Below are positions 16,759-26,545 of a DNA stretch of 64,000 nucleotides, in pieces. Position numbers and translations under genes: made by a program. The notes below the pieces were generated by a model. That model was not told the DNA's origin. It saw nothing but the letters and a program-made list of their open reading frames with translations, and ran no database searches. Every line of letters starts with the position of its first letter. Within the stretch, counting starts at the first letter, position 1. Origin of the DNA: CAZBUK01 sp964495085. GTDB taxonomy: Bacteria > Bacteroidota > Ignavibacteria > T3Sed10-11. Location: assembly GCA_964495085.1 (NCBI GenBank), contig CAZBUK010000006.1:8672-72671 (forward strand), given 5' to 3'.

Positions 16759-19700
16759 TTATTCCGATTTCGGTAAAGTAAAATGGAACGTCGTGCCGTT
16801 GCCCGGTTCGGAGTCCAGCCATATGGTACCGCCGTGCGTTTCGACGATTTTCTTAACGATCGTGAGGCCTGCTCCCGTTCCTTCGTACTGCTTGTCATGC
16901 CTGAGTCTTTGGAATATAATAAAGATTTTGTCAAAATACTCTGCTGGAATGCCGATCCCGTTATCTGAAATGCTGAAGACGAGTGCGTCCGGATTATCCT
17001 CCCAGCGAATGCGGACGACGGGATGTTCCGAATTGTTGAATTTTATACCGTTGGAGATGAGATTTCTGAACAGCACCTGGAGATGGACGCGGTTCCCCTT
17101 TACAACCGGAAGCTCTTTTTCGATGACCACTCTGCCGCGCCGGGAACGGAGGCTGAACTCCAGATCTTCGAGAACTTCTGCGATGACGTCGCGAAGCGCA
17201 ACGGGAGCCATATTCTCAGTCAGCCTTCCAACCCGCGAAAGCGTCAACAGTTCGTTGATCAGATTTTTCATCCTGTTGCAGGAGAGGGTGATCGTCTGCA
17301 GCAGTTCAAAACCCTCCTCCCTCATTTCGTCGCGGTAATCCGACGTGAGAATTTTTGAATACCCTTCGATGCTGATCAGCGGTTCCTTTAAATCATGCGA
17401 GACTACATAAGTAAAATCGTCGAGTTCCCTGTTCCGGCGCTGAATCTCGGTCGATTTTTCGACGGTTTCTTCGTATAGAATTGCCTTTTCCACCGCGATA
17501 CCGGTCAGATGTGCGATGGTCTGGAGCAGATCCTTCTGGATATCGGTATGACTTGCCGTATGGGAGTCCTCGACAACGATCAAGCCGAGTACCCTTTCTT
17601 TCGTAATCATCGGCGCAACCGATTTACAGGGGCGGCCGGCGCTTCCCCTCCGGTCGAGCAGCCGGCGTTCCACAAGCACGTTCCGCTCGAGCTCGAACTC
17701 CGCTTCATCGAGCTGCATGAGTGCCGGGTGATCCTCGACGATGCGACGCTCCACCCGCCGCAGATGCAGTATCCTGGAGAGCTGTTTTGGATTCTCCGAG
17801 TCGTGCAGGTAGATAGAGAAGTTATCAAACGGTATGATCTTGCGGACGCCTCCCGATACGAAACTTAATATCTCGCGCTGGTCGAGCGTTGCAGCAAGCG
17901 AGTGGGCGAGCTCATACAGAACTCTGAGCCGCTTCATTTGCTGATTCCGCTCATCCTCTGCGAGGCGCCGGGCATGAACGTCTCTCAGGATGCATTGAAT
18001 TCCCGCAATTTCGCCGTGCGCATCATGTGCGAGCGTCCAGGATGTCGATACCCAGCGATACGATCCCGACTTGGTCCGGATCCGGAATTCAAGGGCCTTC
18101 TCCGGTTCAGGTGAGATTTTACGGTTGACGGCCAATCGCATTAGACGGTTGATCTTATCATAATCATCCGGATGAATAGACAGCCTGCTGAGGCGCTGAT
18201 TTTCGATTTCCTGCGGGGTGTAGCCCGTCAGCGTAACAGAGCTCGGACTCACGTATCGGAAGATGCCCTGCATATCCATGGAGAGCACCATATCCTGAGC
18301 CGACTCCACGAGGAGCCTGTATTTTTCCTCAGAATCCTGTATCTGCCGATATAGCTGACCGCTCTGTATCGACATCGAAAGCTGGTTTGCGATGTTGCGG
18401 TAGAGAACGATATCCTCGGGGAGAAAGGACCTCTGCGATATATAGCCGACCGAAAGGATACCGAACAGCGTACCTTCGATCTGGAGCGGAAATATTCCCA
18501 TCGACCGCTGATCGGGACGAAGAAATAGCCGGTGTATCTCAGGCTGTGTGACCGCCGGTTCATCGATGATTATTTCCTTGTTCGCCCTCACATGCGTGAG
18601 CAATGCAGGATCGTCGATTCGGTACATAAGATGGAGAGAGGATTCCGGAATTCCCAGCGCGGCAGCCAACGTGAACGTGTTGCTCGACTGATCGAACAAC
18701 AGGAGCGAGAGGACATCTGGATTCCTTAACTTTTTCAGCTTATCGATGACGTTGTTTGCGATCTTCTGAATATCGAGCGACGATGCATAAATATTACCGA
18801 GAGATGCAAGGACAGTCAGGTCGCTCACACGGGCATTCAGATTTTCATACAGCCGGATATTATCAATAGCGGCGCTCAACTGGTTGCTGATGAGCAGGAG
18901 GAGCTGCAGCTCCTGGGCGGTCAGCTCACGGGGATGGCCGAAGTTGAGGTTGAGCGAGCCGAGCACTTTCTTATGAACCATGAGCGGGACGGATACCGTC
19001 GCCTGTAAATTATATCTCTTTATCAGCGGCTTCCAGATCTCGGCGGTTCTCGGATCGTTGTAGAGATCGGATGTGATCAGAACCGCATCGCCCCGCTTCA
19101 CCAGCTCCCCGGTCAGACTTCGCGACAAGGGGATCTTCCCGACGCCCGCCGCATCGCTGCTCGAAATGCGCCCTGCGTAGCCCGACAATTCCACATGGTT
19201 CTCGCCGACGAGATAGACGACGACGTTATGCGCGTCGAAGAGTCTGAGTATCTTGTTGAGGGTTATTGAATAAACCTCCTGAACCGAGAGAGACTTAGCT
19301 ATCATGGCTGAAAGCTCGTTCACCTCGATGAGATCCCTGTTCCGCCGCTTCAATTCCTCCTCGGTACGCTTGAGATTCGTTATATCGGTATGGTTGAAGA
19401 CCAGACCGACGATTCTCCCTTCAATCTTGAGCGGAGTGATCCGTAAATGGTAGCTTTTAACCTCTCCACCCAGGCGGTGGCTGAACTCCGTCGTGTATAT
19501 CGAAATCTGTTCGGAGAAAAGCGCATCGACTACCTGTTCGATCCCGGTTCTGTACGGCGCTTTCGCTATGACTTTATAGAGCGACTTTCCGACGAGAGTT
19601 TTGTCCCTGCTGGTGAAGCTCCGCGGCTTGGAGAACGGAAAGAGATCGGCGGTCGTATTCGATTCCGTTACCCGGAGTTCGCTATCGACCGTGAAGACGA

Positions 19701-21744
19701 TGGAATCAATGGAATTGAGGAGATTATGTATATACTGCGCATCGTCGCTTACCTTGGTAAAGAGATTAAATTTGTCGACGATGAGCCCTATCTGCTCACA
19801 GATCGGTTGCAGCCGTTCGATCTCTCCGTCGATCCTTTCGCTCGGCGAACGCCGGGCTATGTACAGGACACCGAGCAGGTTCTTCTTCGAATACATAGGA
19901 ATTGCGAGCAGGGACCGATAGCCGGCCTTGAATACGGGGCGCTCCGAATAAGCCTTGCTCGCAGAGAGTGAATCATCAATGGCTACGATCTGCTTCCACC
20001 GCCCGAAATCCACGCCGAGTAGCGTCGTTTCCGATACGATCCGTTCGCGTCCGGCATCGGGGTCTCCTTCCGGAGTTCTGAATCTGAATTCCTCAAACTG
20101 CATCCGGTCTTTCAGCAATATGACGCCGAACAGATCGAAGCGTACTACCCGTCTCAGCTCGCGATCGGTTTCCGTGAGGAGGTCGTATATATCTATCGAC
20201 TCGTTCCCTTTACCGATGATCCTGTTTATCAGCTCTATCTGACTGGTTCTGTCGTAAATTTCCGTTTCAAGTTTTTTCCGCTCGGTAATATCCCGTGCGA
20301 TATTGAGCATGGCGACGGGTTCGCCGGATTTATTCCGCAATAAGGTTGTGTTCAGACTGACGGGTGTGATCCGTTCGTCCTTTCGCTTCCACCGGATATC
20401 GAAATCGCGCAAATAATTTCTCTCCCGCAGTTCCGAGACCCAGAGTACGAATCTGGCAGTATCCTCTTCGTAGAACCATGAATACGGAATCGTCTGACCC
20501 ACGGCTTCATCCTCCGTGTATCCGGAAATGCGTTCGAATTCCTTATTCACCCGGACAACCTTCCCCTGGAGATCGGTTAACACCAATGCATCCCCCATTG
20601 CTTCGAGGACGTTGCGAAATAGAGTTTCCGATTCCTTGACCTCATCCTGCATGTATTTCTGTTGGGTCAGGTCCGACAACACCCCGACCACCCCGTCAAC
20701 ATCGCCGCTTCTATCCATAAGGGGTGAAAGGTGGAGCCATGCATAGCGGATCTCCTTCGAGACCGCCTGATGGTAGGGTAGATAGCCGTACGATGCTTTC
20801 GCGCCTTTGAGCACCCCGTTCAGCTTATCGAGGATGTTGATGTCGTAGATAGGTTTGAAGAGCACATTCGCTTCCTTACCGACTGCATCCTCAGCGTCGA
20901 TCCCCGTGAAATACTGCATCTGCGCATTCCAATCGATACAACGGAGCTTTCTGTCGAATACCACGACGCCCTGATGGATACTGGAGAAAACGTTCTTATG
21001 AAATGCTTCCGATTCAAGCAGCCGGTACTCCAGCCGGTTTTGTTCGGTGACATCGCGGTGAAATCCGAGATTTGCCCTGCGGCCATCGTATCTAATCCTC
21101 GAGACCACGACTTCGATTTCGACTCCGACGCCGTCCTTTCTCCGCCCGACAAATCCGTAACGATACGGAGCGCTTCTTCCCCGTTGCCTCCTCTTGCTGA
21201 TGGATTGCACGCGCTTTCGATCCGAATCTGCGATCACGGTCGTAATCGATTTGCCGATCAACTCATCGGGCCGGGTATAGCCGAACAACTCCAGAAATTT
21301 TTTATTCACGAAGAGAAAATTCTCGTCCCGGACAATGCTGATCCCCTCTTCCGAATTCTCCACGATGCTACTGAATAGATCGTTCCGGGAGGCTGCTCCG
21401 GCTTCGTTCATATCCTGCGCCGCTACTTCGGAAAAATATAGTTCCGAATATCGCTCGTCGTTCTTATGCTTGCGGACCAAAACGGAGAGGAGTTTCGATC
21501 CGAGCCGAACCGTCTTCTTCCCCCTTGCACTGTTCCTGAGCAACGTTCTCAATTCCGCGAGAATATCCTCTCCAAGCATTTCGCCGATCGGGCGGGGGAA
21601 TGAGGTTTTTGCAGAATCGAAAAGCTTGAGTGCGGCGGGGTTTGCGTATCGTACAGTTCGGGTATTGCAGATAAGCAGCGGTACAGGGAGAGTCGACAGA
21701 TCAGGGGGAATATCGCTTGTGCGTTGGGTGCCTTTCCGAGGCAT
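16759..21744 (-). CDS. Large soluble PAS/GAF sensor histidine kinase
   Basis: This 1661-residue histidine kinase has no membrane segment. Approximate order: PAS 10-100, PAS 120-235, PAS 245-365, PAS 372-490, GAF 505-665, PAS 670-795, GAF 805-965, GAF 970-1130, PAS 1138-1262, GAF 1270-1420, HisKA 1440-1505 with His1450 in VVSHDLKEP, and HATPase 1550-1658 (N-box FRNLISNGIKFN, DNGIGIP, EGTGAGLTIV). Six PAS and four GAF domains imply integration of several small-molecule or redox cues in the cytoplasm. The ligands are unknown. The SHDLKEP motif is that of phytochrome-type kinases, but no PHY domain is evident. Two response regulators and an amidohydrolase follow with gaps of 5-9 bp. Domain borders are estimates. 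Confidence 0.92.
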   Translation of the reverse strand: MPRKGTQRTSDIPPDLSTLPVPLLICNTRTVRYANPAALKLFDSAKTSFPRPIGEMLGEDILAELRTLLRNSARGKKTVRLGSKLLSVLVRKHKNDERYSELYFSEVAAQDMNEAGAASRNDLFSSIVENSEEGISIVRDENFLFVNKKFLELFGYTRPDELIGKSITTVIADSDRKRVQSISKRRQRGRSAPYRYGFVGRRKDGVGVEIEVVVSRIRYDGRRANLGFHRDVTEQNRLEYRLLESEAFHKNVFSSIHQGVVVFDRKLRCIDWNAQMQYFTGIDAEDAVGKEANVLFKPIYDINILDKLNGVLKGAKASYGYLPYHQAVSKEIRYAWLHLSPLMDRSGDVDGVVGVLSDLTQQKYMQDEVKESETLFRNVLEAMGDALVLTDLQGKVVRVNKEFERISGYTEDEAVGQTIPYSWFYEEDTARFVLWVSELRERNYLRDFDIRWKRKDERITPVSLNTTLLRNKSGEPVAMLNIARDITERKKLETEIYDRTSQIELINRIIGKGNESIDIYDLLTETDRELRRVVRFDLFGVILLKDRMQFEEFRFRTPEGDPDAGRERIVSETTLLGVDFGRWKQIVAIDDSLSASKAYSERPVFKAGYRSLLAIPMYSKKNLLGVLYIARRSPSERIDGEIERLQPICEQIGLIVDKFNLFTKVSDDAQYIHNLLNSIDSIVFTVDSELRVTESNTTADLFPFSKPRSFTSRDKTLVGKSLYKVIAKAPYRTGIEQVVDALFSEQISIYTTEFSHRLGGEVKSYHLRITPLKIEGRIVGLVFNHTDITNLKRTEEELKRRNRDLIEVNELSAMIAKSLSVQEVYSITLNKILRLFDAHNVVVYLVGENHVELSGYAGRISSSDAAGVGKIPLSRSLTGELVKRGDAVLITSDLYNDPRTAEIWKPLIKRYNLQATVSVPLMVHKKVLGSLNLNFGHPRELTAQELQLLLLISNQLSAAIDNIRLYENLNARVSDLTVLASLGNIYASSLDIQKIANNVIDKLKKLRNPDVLSLLLFDQSSNTFTLAAALGIPESSLHLMYRIDDPALLTHVRANKEIIIDEPAVTQPEIHRLFLRPDQRSMGIFPLQIEGTLFGILSVGYISQRSFLPEDIVLYRNIANQLSMSIQSGQLYRQIQDSEEKYRLLVESAQDMVLSMDMQGIFRYVSPSSVTLTGYTPQEIENQRLSRLSIHPDDYDKINRLMRLAVNRKISPEPEKALEFRIRTKSGSYRWVSTSWTLAHDAHGEIAGIQCILRDVHARRLAEDERNQQMKRLRVLYELAHSLAATLDQREILSFVSGGVRKIIPFDNFSIYLHDSENPKQLSRILHLRRVERRIVEDHPALMQLDEAEFELERNVLVERRLLDRRGSAGRPCKSVAPMITKERVLGLIVVEDSHTASHTDIQKDLLQTIAHLTGIAVEKAILYEETVEKSTEIQRRNRELDDFTYVVSHDLKEPLISIEGYSKILTSDYRDEMREEGFELLQTITLSCNRMKNLINELLTLSRVGRLTENMAPVALRDVIAEVLEDLEFSLRSRRGRVVIEKELPVVKGNRVHLQVLFRNLISNGIKFNNSEHPVVRIRWEDNPDALVFSISDNGIGIPAEYFDKIFIIFQRLRHDKQYEGTGAGLTIVKKIVETHGGTIWLDSEPGNGTTFHFTLPKSE

Positions 21745-21859
21745 TCTTGTTCCGGCAATTATGTATAAAAATTAAAAAGAATCATAAAAATAAAAACATT
21801 CGCAAAAAATAGCCGTCAACTAGTTCCAAATATAGCAGGTTGTAGGACATAATGCAAGT

Positions 21860-23113
21860 TCAGTGATTAATTACGGTTTCATTCGCCGATTCAGGCAATA
21901 CCTCTAGCCGGACGAGCAGAATCCGGTTTCGGGTTGCTTCCTCTACGGTAATCCGAAACCTATCCGTCTCGATCACCTCGCCTTCTTTCGGGAAGCTGCC
22001 GGTCGAATACAGCACAAAACCGGCGATCGTCTCATAGTCGCCGTACGGTATGTCCAACTCAAAGCTTTCGACAAGCCGGTCTACCTCCACCCTGCCGCTC
22101 AGCAGAAATGTCCGTTCGTCCAATTTCTTACAAACGATCTCTTCGACATCGTATTCATCGTGAATTTCACCGACGAGTTCCTCGATGAGATCCTCCGTGG
22201 TGACCATACCTGCAGTCCCGCCGTACTCGTCGACGCAGACGGCTATCGTCAGTCCCTGCCGACGGAATTCGCGCAGAAGATCGACGCTCCGCTTCGTTTC
22301 CGGAACGAAGAGCACGTCGCGCATGATCGCTTTCAGGCTTCTCGGTTTCTGGAAAAGATCGTGGGCGAATACTACGCCTACGATCTGATCGAGCGTATCT
22401 TTGTATACGGGGAGACGCGAATAGCCGCTCCGCCTGAAGGTCCGGATTACCTGCTGTATCGTTGCCGACTGGTCGACGGCAAGAATTTCGGTCCTCGGTA
22501 TCATCACCTCGCTCACGTGCTGCTCTGCAAGCGCAATCGCCTTGGTGATGAGCGCGCCGCCCTCCCGTCCGACGCTGCCCGTTCGCCGGCTCTCCCGCAC
22601 TGCACTGTCGATATCGCTCCGTGTGATCAACCGGCTGATGTGTGTGGTCTGCAGTTTAAAGAGCGACAGCACGAACCGTGAGCTTATCTCGGAAAAACGT
22701 ACGAACGGGTAGAGCATAATCCGGGTCAACCTGATGAAAAGCGCAGCGCCGATAATCACGAAATCGGCTATTTCCCGCACGATGGCTTTCGGAAGGATCT
22801 CCCCCGCCAATAACACGGAACAGGATACTACGGCAAGGATCGTATATTCGCTCCATCCGAAAAGCGTACCGAACAGCGCAGTCGCGATCGACGAGTAGGC
22901 AACGTTCGCGATATTATTTCCGACGAGTACAGTTGAAAAAAAGGATTCAGGGTTTTTAATGAATCGAAGGGCAGTTTCCGCTCCCCCGACCTTTTTGCGC
23001 GCGCGGACCTCTATTTTTAATCTGTTCGCCACAATGAACGCTATTTCGGAAGCGGAGAAGAGTGCGCTGAGTAACAGCGATAGGAGCAAGAGCAGCAACA
23101 ACTCAATTTCCAT
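21860..23113 (-). CDS. CNNM/CorC (HlyC/CorC-type) transporter or GldE-like protein
   Basis: This 417-residue protein has an N-terminal DUF21/CNNM membrane domain (about 1-190) with ALFSASEIAFI and LVGNNIANVAYSS. A CBS pair follows (about 205-325, VMIPRTEILAVD, DEYGGTAGMVT) and then a C-terminal CorC/HlyC domain (about 335-410). The family includes Mg2+ exporters and, in Bacteroidota, the gliding-associated GldE. No gliding genes are nearby, so a cation-transport role is the safer guess. The 115 bp upstream, shared with the kinase gene's 5' side, is very AT-rich. Confidence 0.88.
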   Translation of the reverse strand: MEIELLLLLLLSLLLSALFSASEIAFIVANRLKIEVRARKKVGGAETALRFIKNPESFFSTVLVGNNIANVAYSSIATALFGTLFGWSEYTILAVVSCSVLLAGEILPKAIVREIADFVIIGAALFIRLTRIMLYPFVRFSEISSRFVLSLFKLQTTHISRLITRSDIDSAVRESRRTGSVGREGGALITKAIALAEQHVSEVMIPRTEILAVDQSATIQQVIRTFRRSGYSRLPVYKDTLDQIVGVVFAHDLFQKPRSLKAIMRDVLFVPETKRSVDLLREFRRQGLTIAVCVDEYGGTAGMVTTEDLIEELVGEIHDEYDVEEIVCKKLDERTFLLSGRVEVDRLVESFELDIPYGDYETIAGFVLYSTGSFPKEGEVIETDRFRITVEEATRNRILLVRLEVLPESANETVINH

Positions 23114-23174
23114 ACTGCGGTGCGATCAAAAGATGAGTAGTCAATCTGATTTTCCGGGGTCAATATTCATAATA

Positions 23175-23210
23175 TAAAAAAACCCCTTACCGCCCCGGCG
23201 GTAAGGGGTT
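23175..23210 (-). terminator. Strong rho-independent terminator after tonB
   Basis: AACCCCTTACCGC (23181-23193) and GCGGTAAGGGGTT (23198-23210) form a perfect 13-bp stem with a 4-nt loop. On the minus strand the stem ends in a T run (23176-23182). It lies 20 bp past the tonB stop and separates it from the CNNM gene. Confidence 0.92.
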
Positions 23211-23230
23211 CCGTTTCAGAATAATTCATA

Positions 23231-23884
23231 CTACCGCTGAAGTCTAAAATGCACGGGGATGGAGACGCGAACAGGTACAGGTTGTCCGCGCTGTCGTCCC
23301 GGACGAAACTTCGCTTCTCCGACCGCCCGGGCAGCTTCATCGCCCAATCCCGCACCCGGATCGCTCGCAATTTCGGTTCGCACAACGTTTCCCTGCACAT
23401 CGATGAACGCATAGACATAGACCGTACCTTCGACACCCGCACGTTTGGCAAGCTCCGGATACTTCACGCGCCGCTGGATCGATTCGATACCGCCGACAAT
23501 CTCCGGCATATCTTCCACCGCGAGGAAGAACTGCTCCTCTTCTTCCTCCTGTTTCGGAGGAGGGGGCGGTGGTACGTCTTCATAGAGATCGAGTTCGCTC
23601 CAACTGATGTCGAGATCATCGAGCACGTCGTCGCTCGGTGATTCGATCGGTATGGGCGGTCTGGGGGGCGGCGGAGGGCGCTCCTCCTGACGAGTGATGT
23701 CGATATCCTCGATATCGACGACCTCCTGGTCGGACGTCGCGATTACGGCGGGTCCGTCCCAGACGGGCAGAAACCGGAAAGCTATGATAAAGAGAGCGAT
23801 TGTGATTATCAGACTGGTTTCAAGTACTTTCGGATACTTGAGCCGCAAATCGGCATCCGCCTCTTTTCCTCTCGTGATTCCCAT
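23231..23884 (-). CDS. tonB: TonB-family energy transducer
   Basis: This 217-residue inner-membrane protein has a short cytoplasmic start, one membrane anchor (about 24-42), a periplasmic proline/acidic spacer with PPPPPRPP and PPPPPPK blocks, and a C-terminal TonB domain (about 130-217). That domain has YPELAKRAGVEGTVYVYAFI and AKFRPGRQRGQPVPVRVSIP. It couples the proton motive force to outer-membrane receptors. No ExbB or ExbD gene is adjacent. A strong promoter lies upstream, and a truncated paralogue sits directly behind that promoter. Confidence 0.93.
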   Translation of the reverse strand: MGITRGKEADADLRLKYPKVLETSLIITIALFIIAFRFLPVWDGPAVIATSDQEVVDIEDIDITRQEERPPPPPRPPIPIESPSDDVLDDLDISWSELDLYEDVPPPPPPKQEEEEEQFFLAVEDMPEIVGGIESIQRRVKYPELAKRAGVEGTVYVYAFIDVQGNVVRTEIASDPGAGLGDEAARAVGEAKFRPGRQRGQPVPVRVSIPVHFRLQR

Positions 23885-23941
23885 GATCTCATTTCCTCCC
23901 GTTACAATGGAGAAATTCGGTTAATTTCTTATGAAAGGTGA

Positions 23942-23970
23942 AATATATAAATTAATTCAAGTTTTGTCAA
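23942..23970 (-). promoter_or_regulatory. Sigma-70-type promoter of tonB
   Basis: A perfect -35 TTGACA (23970-23965), a 17-bp AT-rich spacer and -10 TATATT (23947-23942) predict a start near 23935, about 50 nt before the tonB ATG. The -35 box overlaps the stop codon of the upstream tonB-like pseudogene. Confidence 0.8.
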
Positions 23971-24308
23971 ATGCCATCCCGCATCCGCAGGATCCTATAT
24001 ATATTCTCGTAAATATTTAGCTCGGGCAGGTACAGATCGATCTCCTCAACCACCGTTTCGTCGGGTACTTTGATGATAATATCAGGTCGTGCGGGCTCGG
24101 GCGGTTTCCGGTGCTGTTTCGTGTTTATGATATCGTCGATAACGATTGTAGACAGCTCTTCGGAAATAAAAGAATTAGACGAAAATCCTGCGGGAAAAAA
24201 TCTAAACGCCGCAATGAGCGATGATATAGCTATTATTAAGGAGAGTTAAAATATCCGGGGATATGTGAGCCGCAGATCGGCATCGGGGTGCTTGTGTCGG
24301 GGATTCAT
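23967..24308 (-). pseudogene. Decayed, truncated tonB paralogue
   Basis: Read from the ATG at 24308, which has a good GGAAGGAG ribosome-binding site, the frame encodes a start like that of the functional TonB next door: PDADLRLTYPRIF here against ADADLRLKYPKVL there. A TAA at codon 21 then interrupts it, and the frame reopens into the membrane anchor (LIAAFRFFPAGF against FIIAFRFLPVWD). It continues through a proline/acidic spacer and ends at 23967 after 114 codons. The C-terminal TonB domain is missing. The internal stop and truncation show a degraded duplicate. Retention of the ribosome-binding site and mostly open frame suggests recent decay, or a sequencing error at the stop. Confidence 0.75.
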
Positions 24309-24467
24309 AGCCGTCTCCTTCCGATTTGATGAGAAATCTTTCAGAATACTGGCTACCTGAACAAACGATAATCAATTTCAGGTATCAAATCAAGGGAGAT
24401 GTATTAAGTTGGGAAAAATGGGTCGAGCGCGCATTAGGCACATCCGCATTGCAATAGCATCGTCTCG

Positions 24468-24866
24468 CTACGCCTTTTTAGGCCAGAATCTGGAGATAAT
24501 CAATAAATAGGCAAGACAATAAATTGCTGCGCCGCCGATGTTCATTATTCCGTCCATGACATCGGCCGACCTTCCGGGGATGTATAACTGGTACCACTCG
24601 ACGATTATCCCGAATACTGATACACCTAGGAACGTAAGTGCGAGTGACCATTGCTTGCTCCGGTGAGTATTCGCCTGGTACAACAAAGAGCGGTGGACAA
24701 GCCAGGCAAAGATAAAATGCATTCCGAAATGAACGACCTTATCGAGTCCGGACGTATTTACATCCGGAATGAGCTCACCGGGAGTTCCGGTCGCAACGAT
24801 CACTATAAGCCCATAGAAGATCGCGGGTGCGCTGTATATCCAGAACCTTCGTGACGTCTCTCTCAA
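24468..24866 (-). CDS. VanZ-like membrane protein
   Basis: This roughly 132-residue protein has four hydrophobic segments and the VanZ-family pattern DKVVHFGMHFIFAWLV followed by GIIVEWYQLYIPGRSADVMDGIMNIGG. VanZ in enterococci gives low-level teicoplanin resistance, but most relatives have no known role. I place the start at TTG 24866, which overlaps the stop of the upstream nnrD gene (TTGA) and gives translational coupling. A longer frame would run deep inside nnrD and lacks coding character. Confidence 0.78.
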   Translation of the reverse strand: MRETSRRFWIYSAPAIFYGLIVIVATGTPGELIPDVNTSGLDKVVHFGMHFIFAWLVHRSLLYQANTHRSKQWSLALTFLGVSVFGIIVEWYQLYIPGRSADVMDGIMNIGGAAIYCLAYLLIISRFWPKKA

Positions 24867-26425
24867 TGTGCCAACCTCATCAGAACGTCGGGTATATGGT
24901 TCAGTATATCGGCAGCGGTGAGCGAGTGCATACCGTACGCATCCCGGGCAAGATCGCCGGCATATCCGTGAATATAACCGCCGCAGTATGCTGCCGCGGT
25001 ACCGGTCATCCCTTGCGCCCAAAGGCCTGCGATGACACCGGTAAGTACGTCGCCCGATCCTGCGGTCGCCATTCCCGGATTTCCGGTCGAATTGATATAG
25101 ACTCTTTTATCTGGTGCGGCTGTGATACTGGGTCCCCCCTTGAGATGTACAACGACATGATACGAAAGCGAATATCGATGTGCAATCGATAACCTGTCGG
25201 CTTCGATGTCTTTTACCGGAATACCCGTGAGCCGGGAAAATTCCCCTGTGTGCGGCGTCAGTATTACCCGCCCTTTCGATCTTTTAAGAAGCGATGTATG
25301 CTCCCCGAGAACGTTCAAGGCGTCTGCGTCTAAAACGAGCGGTTTATCCATGTCTTTGATGAGTCTCGCAACGATCTTGCCGACGTCTTGTTTTCTCGAC
25401 AATCCAGGTCCGGCCACAACGACATCTGCCCAGGCAATATGTTCGCTGATCTTCTCCCAGGCGGCGGCGCCAACCACCCCGGCTTCCGATTCGGGAAGCG
25501 GGACAGTCATGACTTCCGTCAATTTCTGAGCCATGAACGGATATAAGGTTTCGGGTATACCGAGAACGACCGCACCCGCCCCGGCTTTCAGGGCGCTCAT
25601 AGATGCAAGCGCGGCAGCTCCGGTAAGTCCCGTAGACCCGGCCAGCACGAACACCTTTCCGACTTTATATTTATGAGCGTCATGGCGCCTCTTCGGTATC
25701 GCAGCTCGTACATCAGCCTCTTCGACTAGGTATGACATGATTCCGGAATGTCGATAAACCGCTTCAGGTATCTGGATATCGATTGTATACGTTTTTCCGG
25801 ACTGTTCGCGGCCGTCCGAAAAGAGCAGCCCGGTCTTCAGTAGTCCCATCGTCATAGTATACGCTGCGCGGACGGAATCCCCGGCGGCGACGCCGGTATC
25901 AGCATTGATTCCCGTCGGAATATCTATTGCAATGGTCGGCTTACCGAGAGAATTCATCCAGGCGACGAGCGAGGCATATTTTTTCTTCAATCGACCGCCG
26001 ACTCCGGTTCCGAGCAGCGCATCGATAATAATTCCGGGTGGCTCGATCGCGGTCAGCTTCTTCGGGGTGGCGGACGTAATGAGTCTGAGTCTTTTTTCCG
26101 GATCCGACCGGGCGATTTTAACCAGTATATCAGCGTTGGTGCGGGCATCTCCCTTCAGACGGTTAACGGGGGATACCGAGCCCACCGTTACGCTGCAACC
26201 CCGGCGGAGCATATGACGGGCAAGTGCAAAGCCGTCGCCTCCGTTATTTCCCGAACCGCACATGATAAGTACCTGTTCATCCCGGAGCCGTGGAAAAATC
26301 TCAAACAGTTTCTCCGCGGTTCCCCGTGCGGCATTTTCCATAAGCACCATGCCGGGTATCCCGTACTCCCGAATAGCCGCGGCATCGCATTGCCGCATTT
26401 CCTGTACAGACGCGACCGGCTTCAA
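24863..26425 (-). CDS. nnrD: Bifunctional NAD(P)HX epimerase/dehydratase
   Basis: This 520-residue two-domain repair enzyme has an N-terminal YjeF-N epimerase (about 1-215) with GSGNNGGDGFALAR and DALLGTGVGGRLK. The C-terminal domain is a ribokinase-like ADP-dependent dehydratase (about 230-515) with DADALNVLGE, ILTPHTGEFSRLTG and GNPGMATAGSGDVLTG. Together they convert damaged, hydrated NAD(P)H back to NAD(P)H. It is 120 bp downstream of nuoN, with a terminator between. The fused arrangement is normal for bacteria. Confidence 0.95.
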   Translation of the reverse strand: MKPVASVQEMRQCDAAAIREYGIPGMVLMENAARGTAEKLFEIFPRLRDEQVLIMCGSGNNGGDGFALARHMLRRGCSVTVGSVSPVNRLKGDARTNADILVKIARSDPEKRLRLITSATPKKLTAIEPPGIIIDALLGTGVGGRLKKKYASLVAWMNSLGKPTIAIDIPTGINADTGVAAGDSVRAAYTMTMGLLKTGLLFSDGREQSGKTYTIDIQIPEAVYRHSGIMSYLVEEADVRAAIPKRRHDAHKYKVGKVFVLAGSTGLTGAAALASMSALKAGAGAVVLGIPETLYPFMAQKLTEVMTVPLPESEAGVVGAAAWEKISEHIAWADVVVAGPGLSRKQDVGKIVARLIKDMDKPLVLDADALNVLGEHTSLLKRSKGRVILTPHTGEFSRLTGIPVKDIEADRLSIAHRYSLSYHVVVHLKGGPSITAAPDKRVYINSTGNPGMATAGSGDVLTGVIAGLWAQGMTGTAAAYCGGYIHGYAGDLARDAYGMHSLTAADILNHIPDVLMRLAH

Positions 26426-26472
26426 TGTACCTCCATGATTATCAATCCGGAGACGGACAAGAGGGTCTCCCT

Positions 26473-26518
26473 AAAAATAAAAAGACCCGCCTCCGTTAAT
26501 CCGATGGGTAAGCGGGTT
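26473..26518 (-). terminator. Terminator after the nuo operon
   Basis: ACCCGC (26485-26490) pairs with GCGGGT (26512-26517), with a further partly paired stem inside. On the minus strand it is followed by CTTTTTATTTTTA. It lies just past the nuoN stop and should end the nuoJKLMN transcript. Confidence 0.65.
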
Positions 26519-26545
26519 GAATGCATACTGTTTAGACCGGAAGTT

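Noticed and set aside
16759..21744. Bacteriophytochrome photoreceptor
   Set aside because: Despite the SHDLKEP motif and Rcp1-like partner, no PHY domain or clear chromophore-binding Cys/GAF arrangement is visible.
24867..25022. Longer VanZ-like protein starting inside nnrD
   Set aside because: The added 52 residues are Arg/Cys-rich shadow sequence of nnrD; the TTG overlapping the nnrD stop gives a coupled start and normal length.
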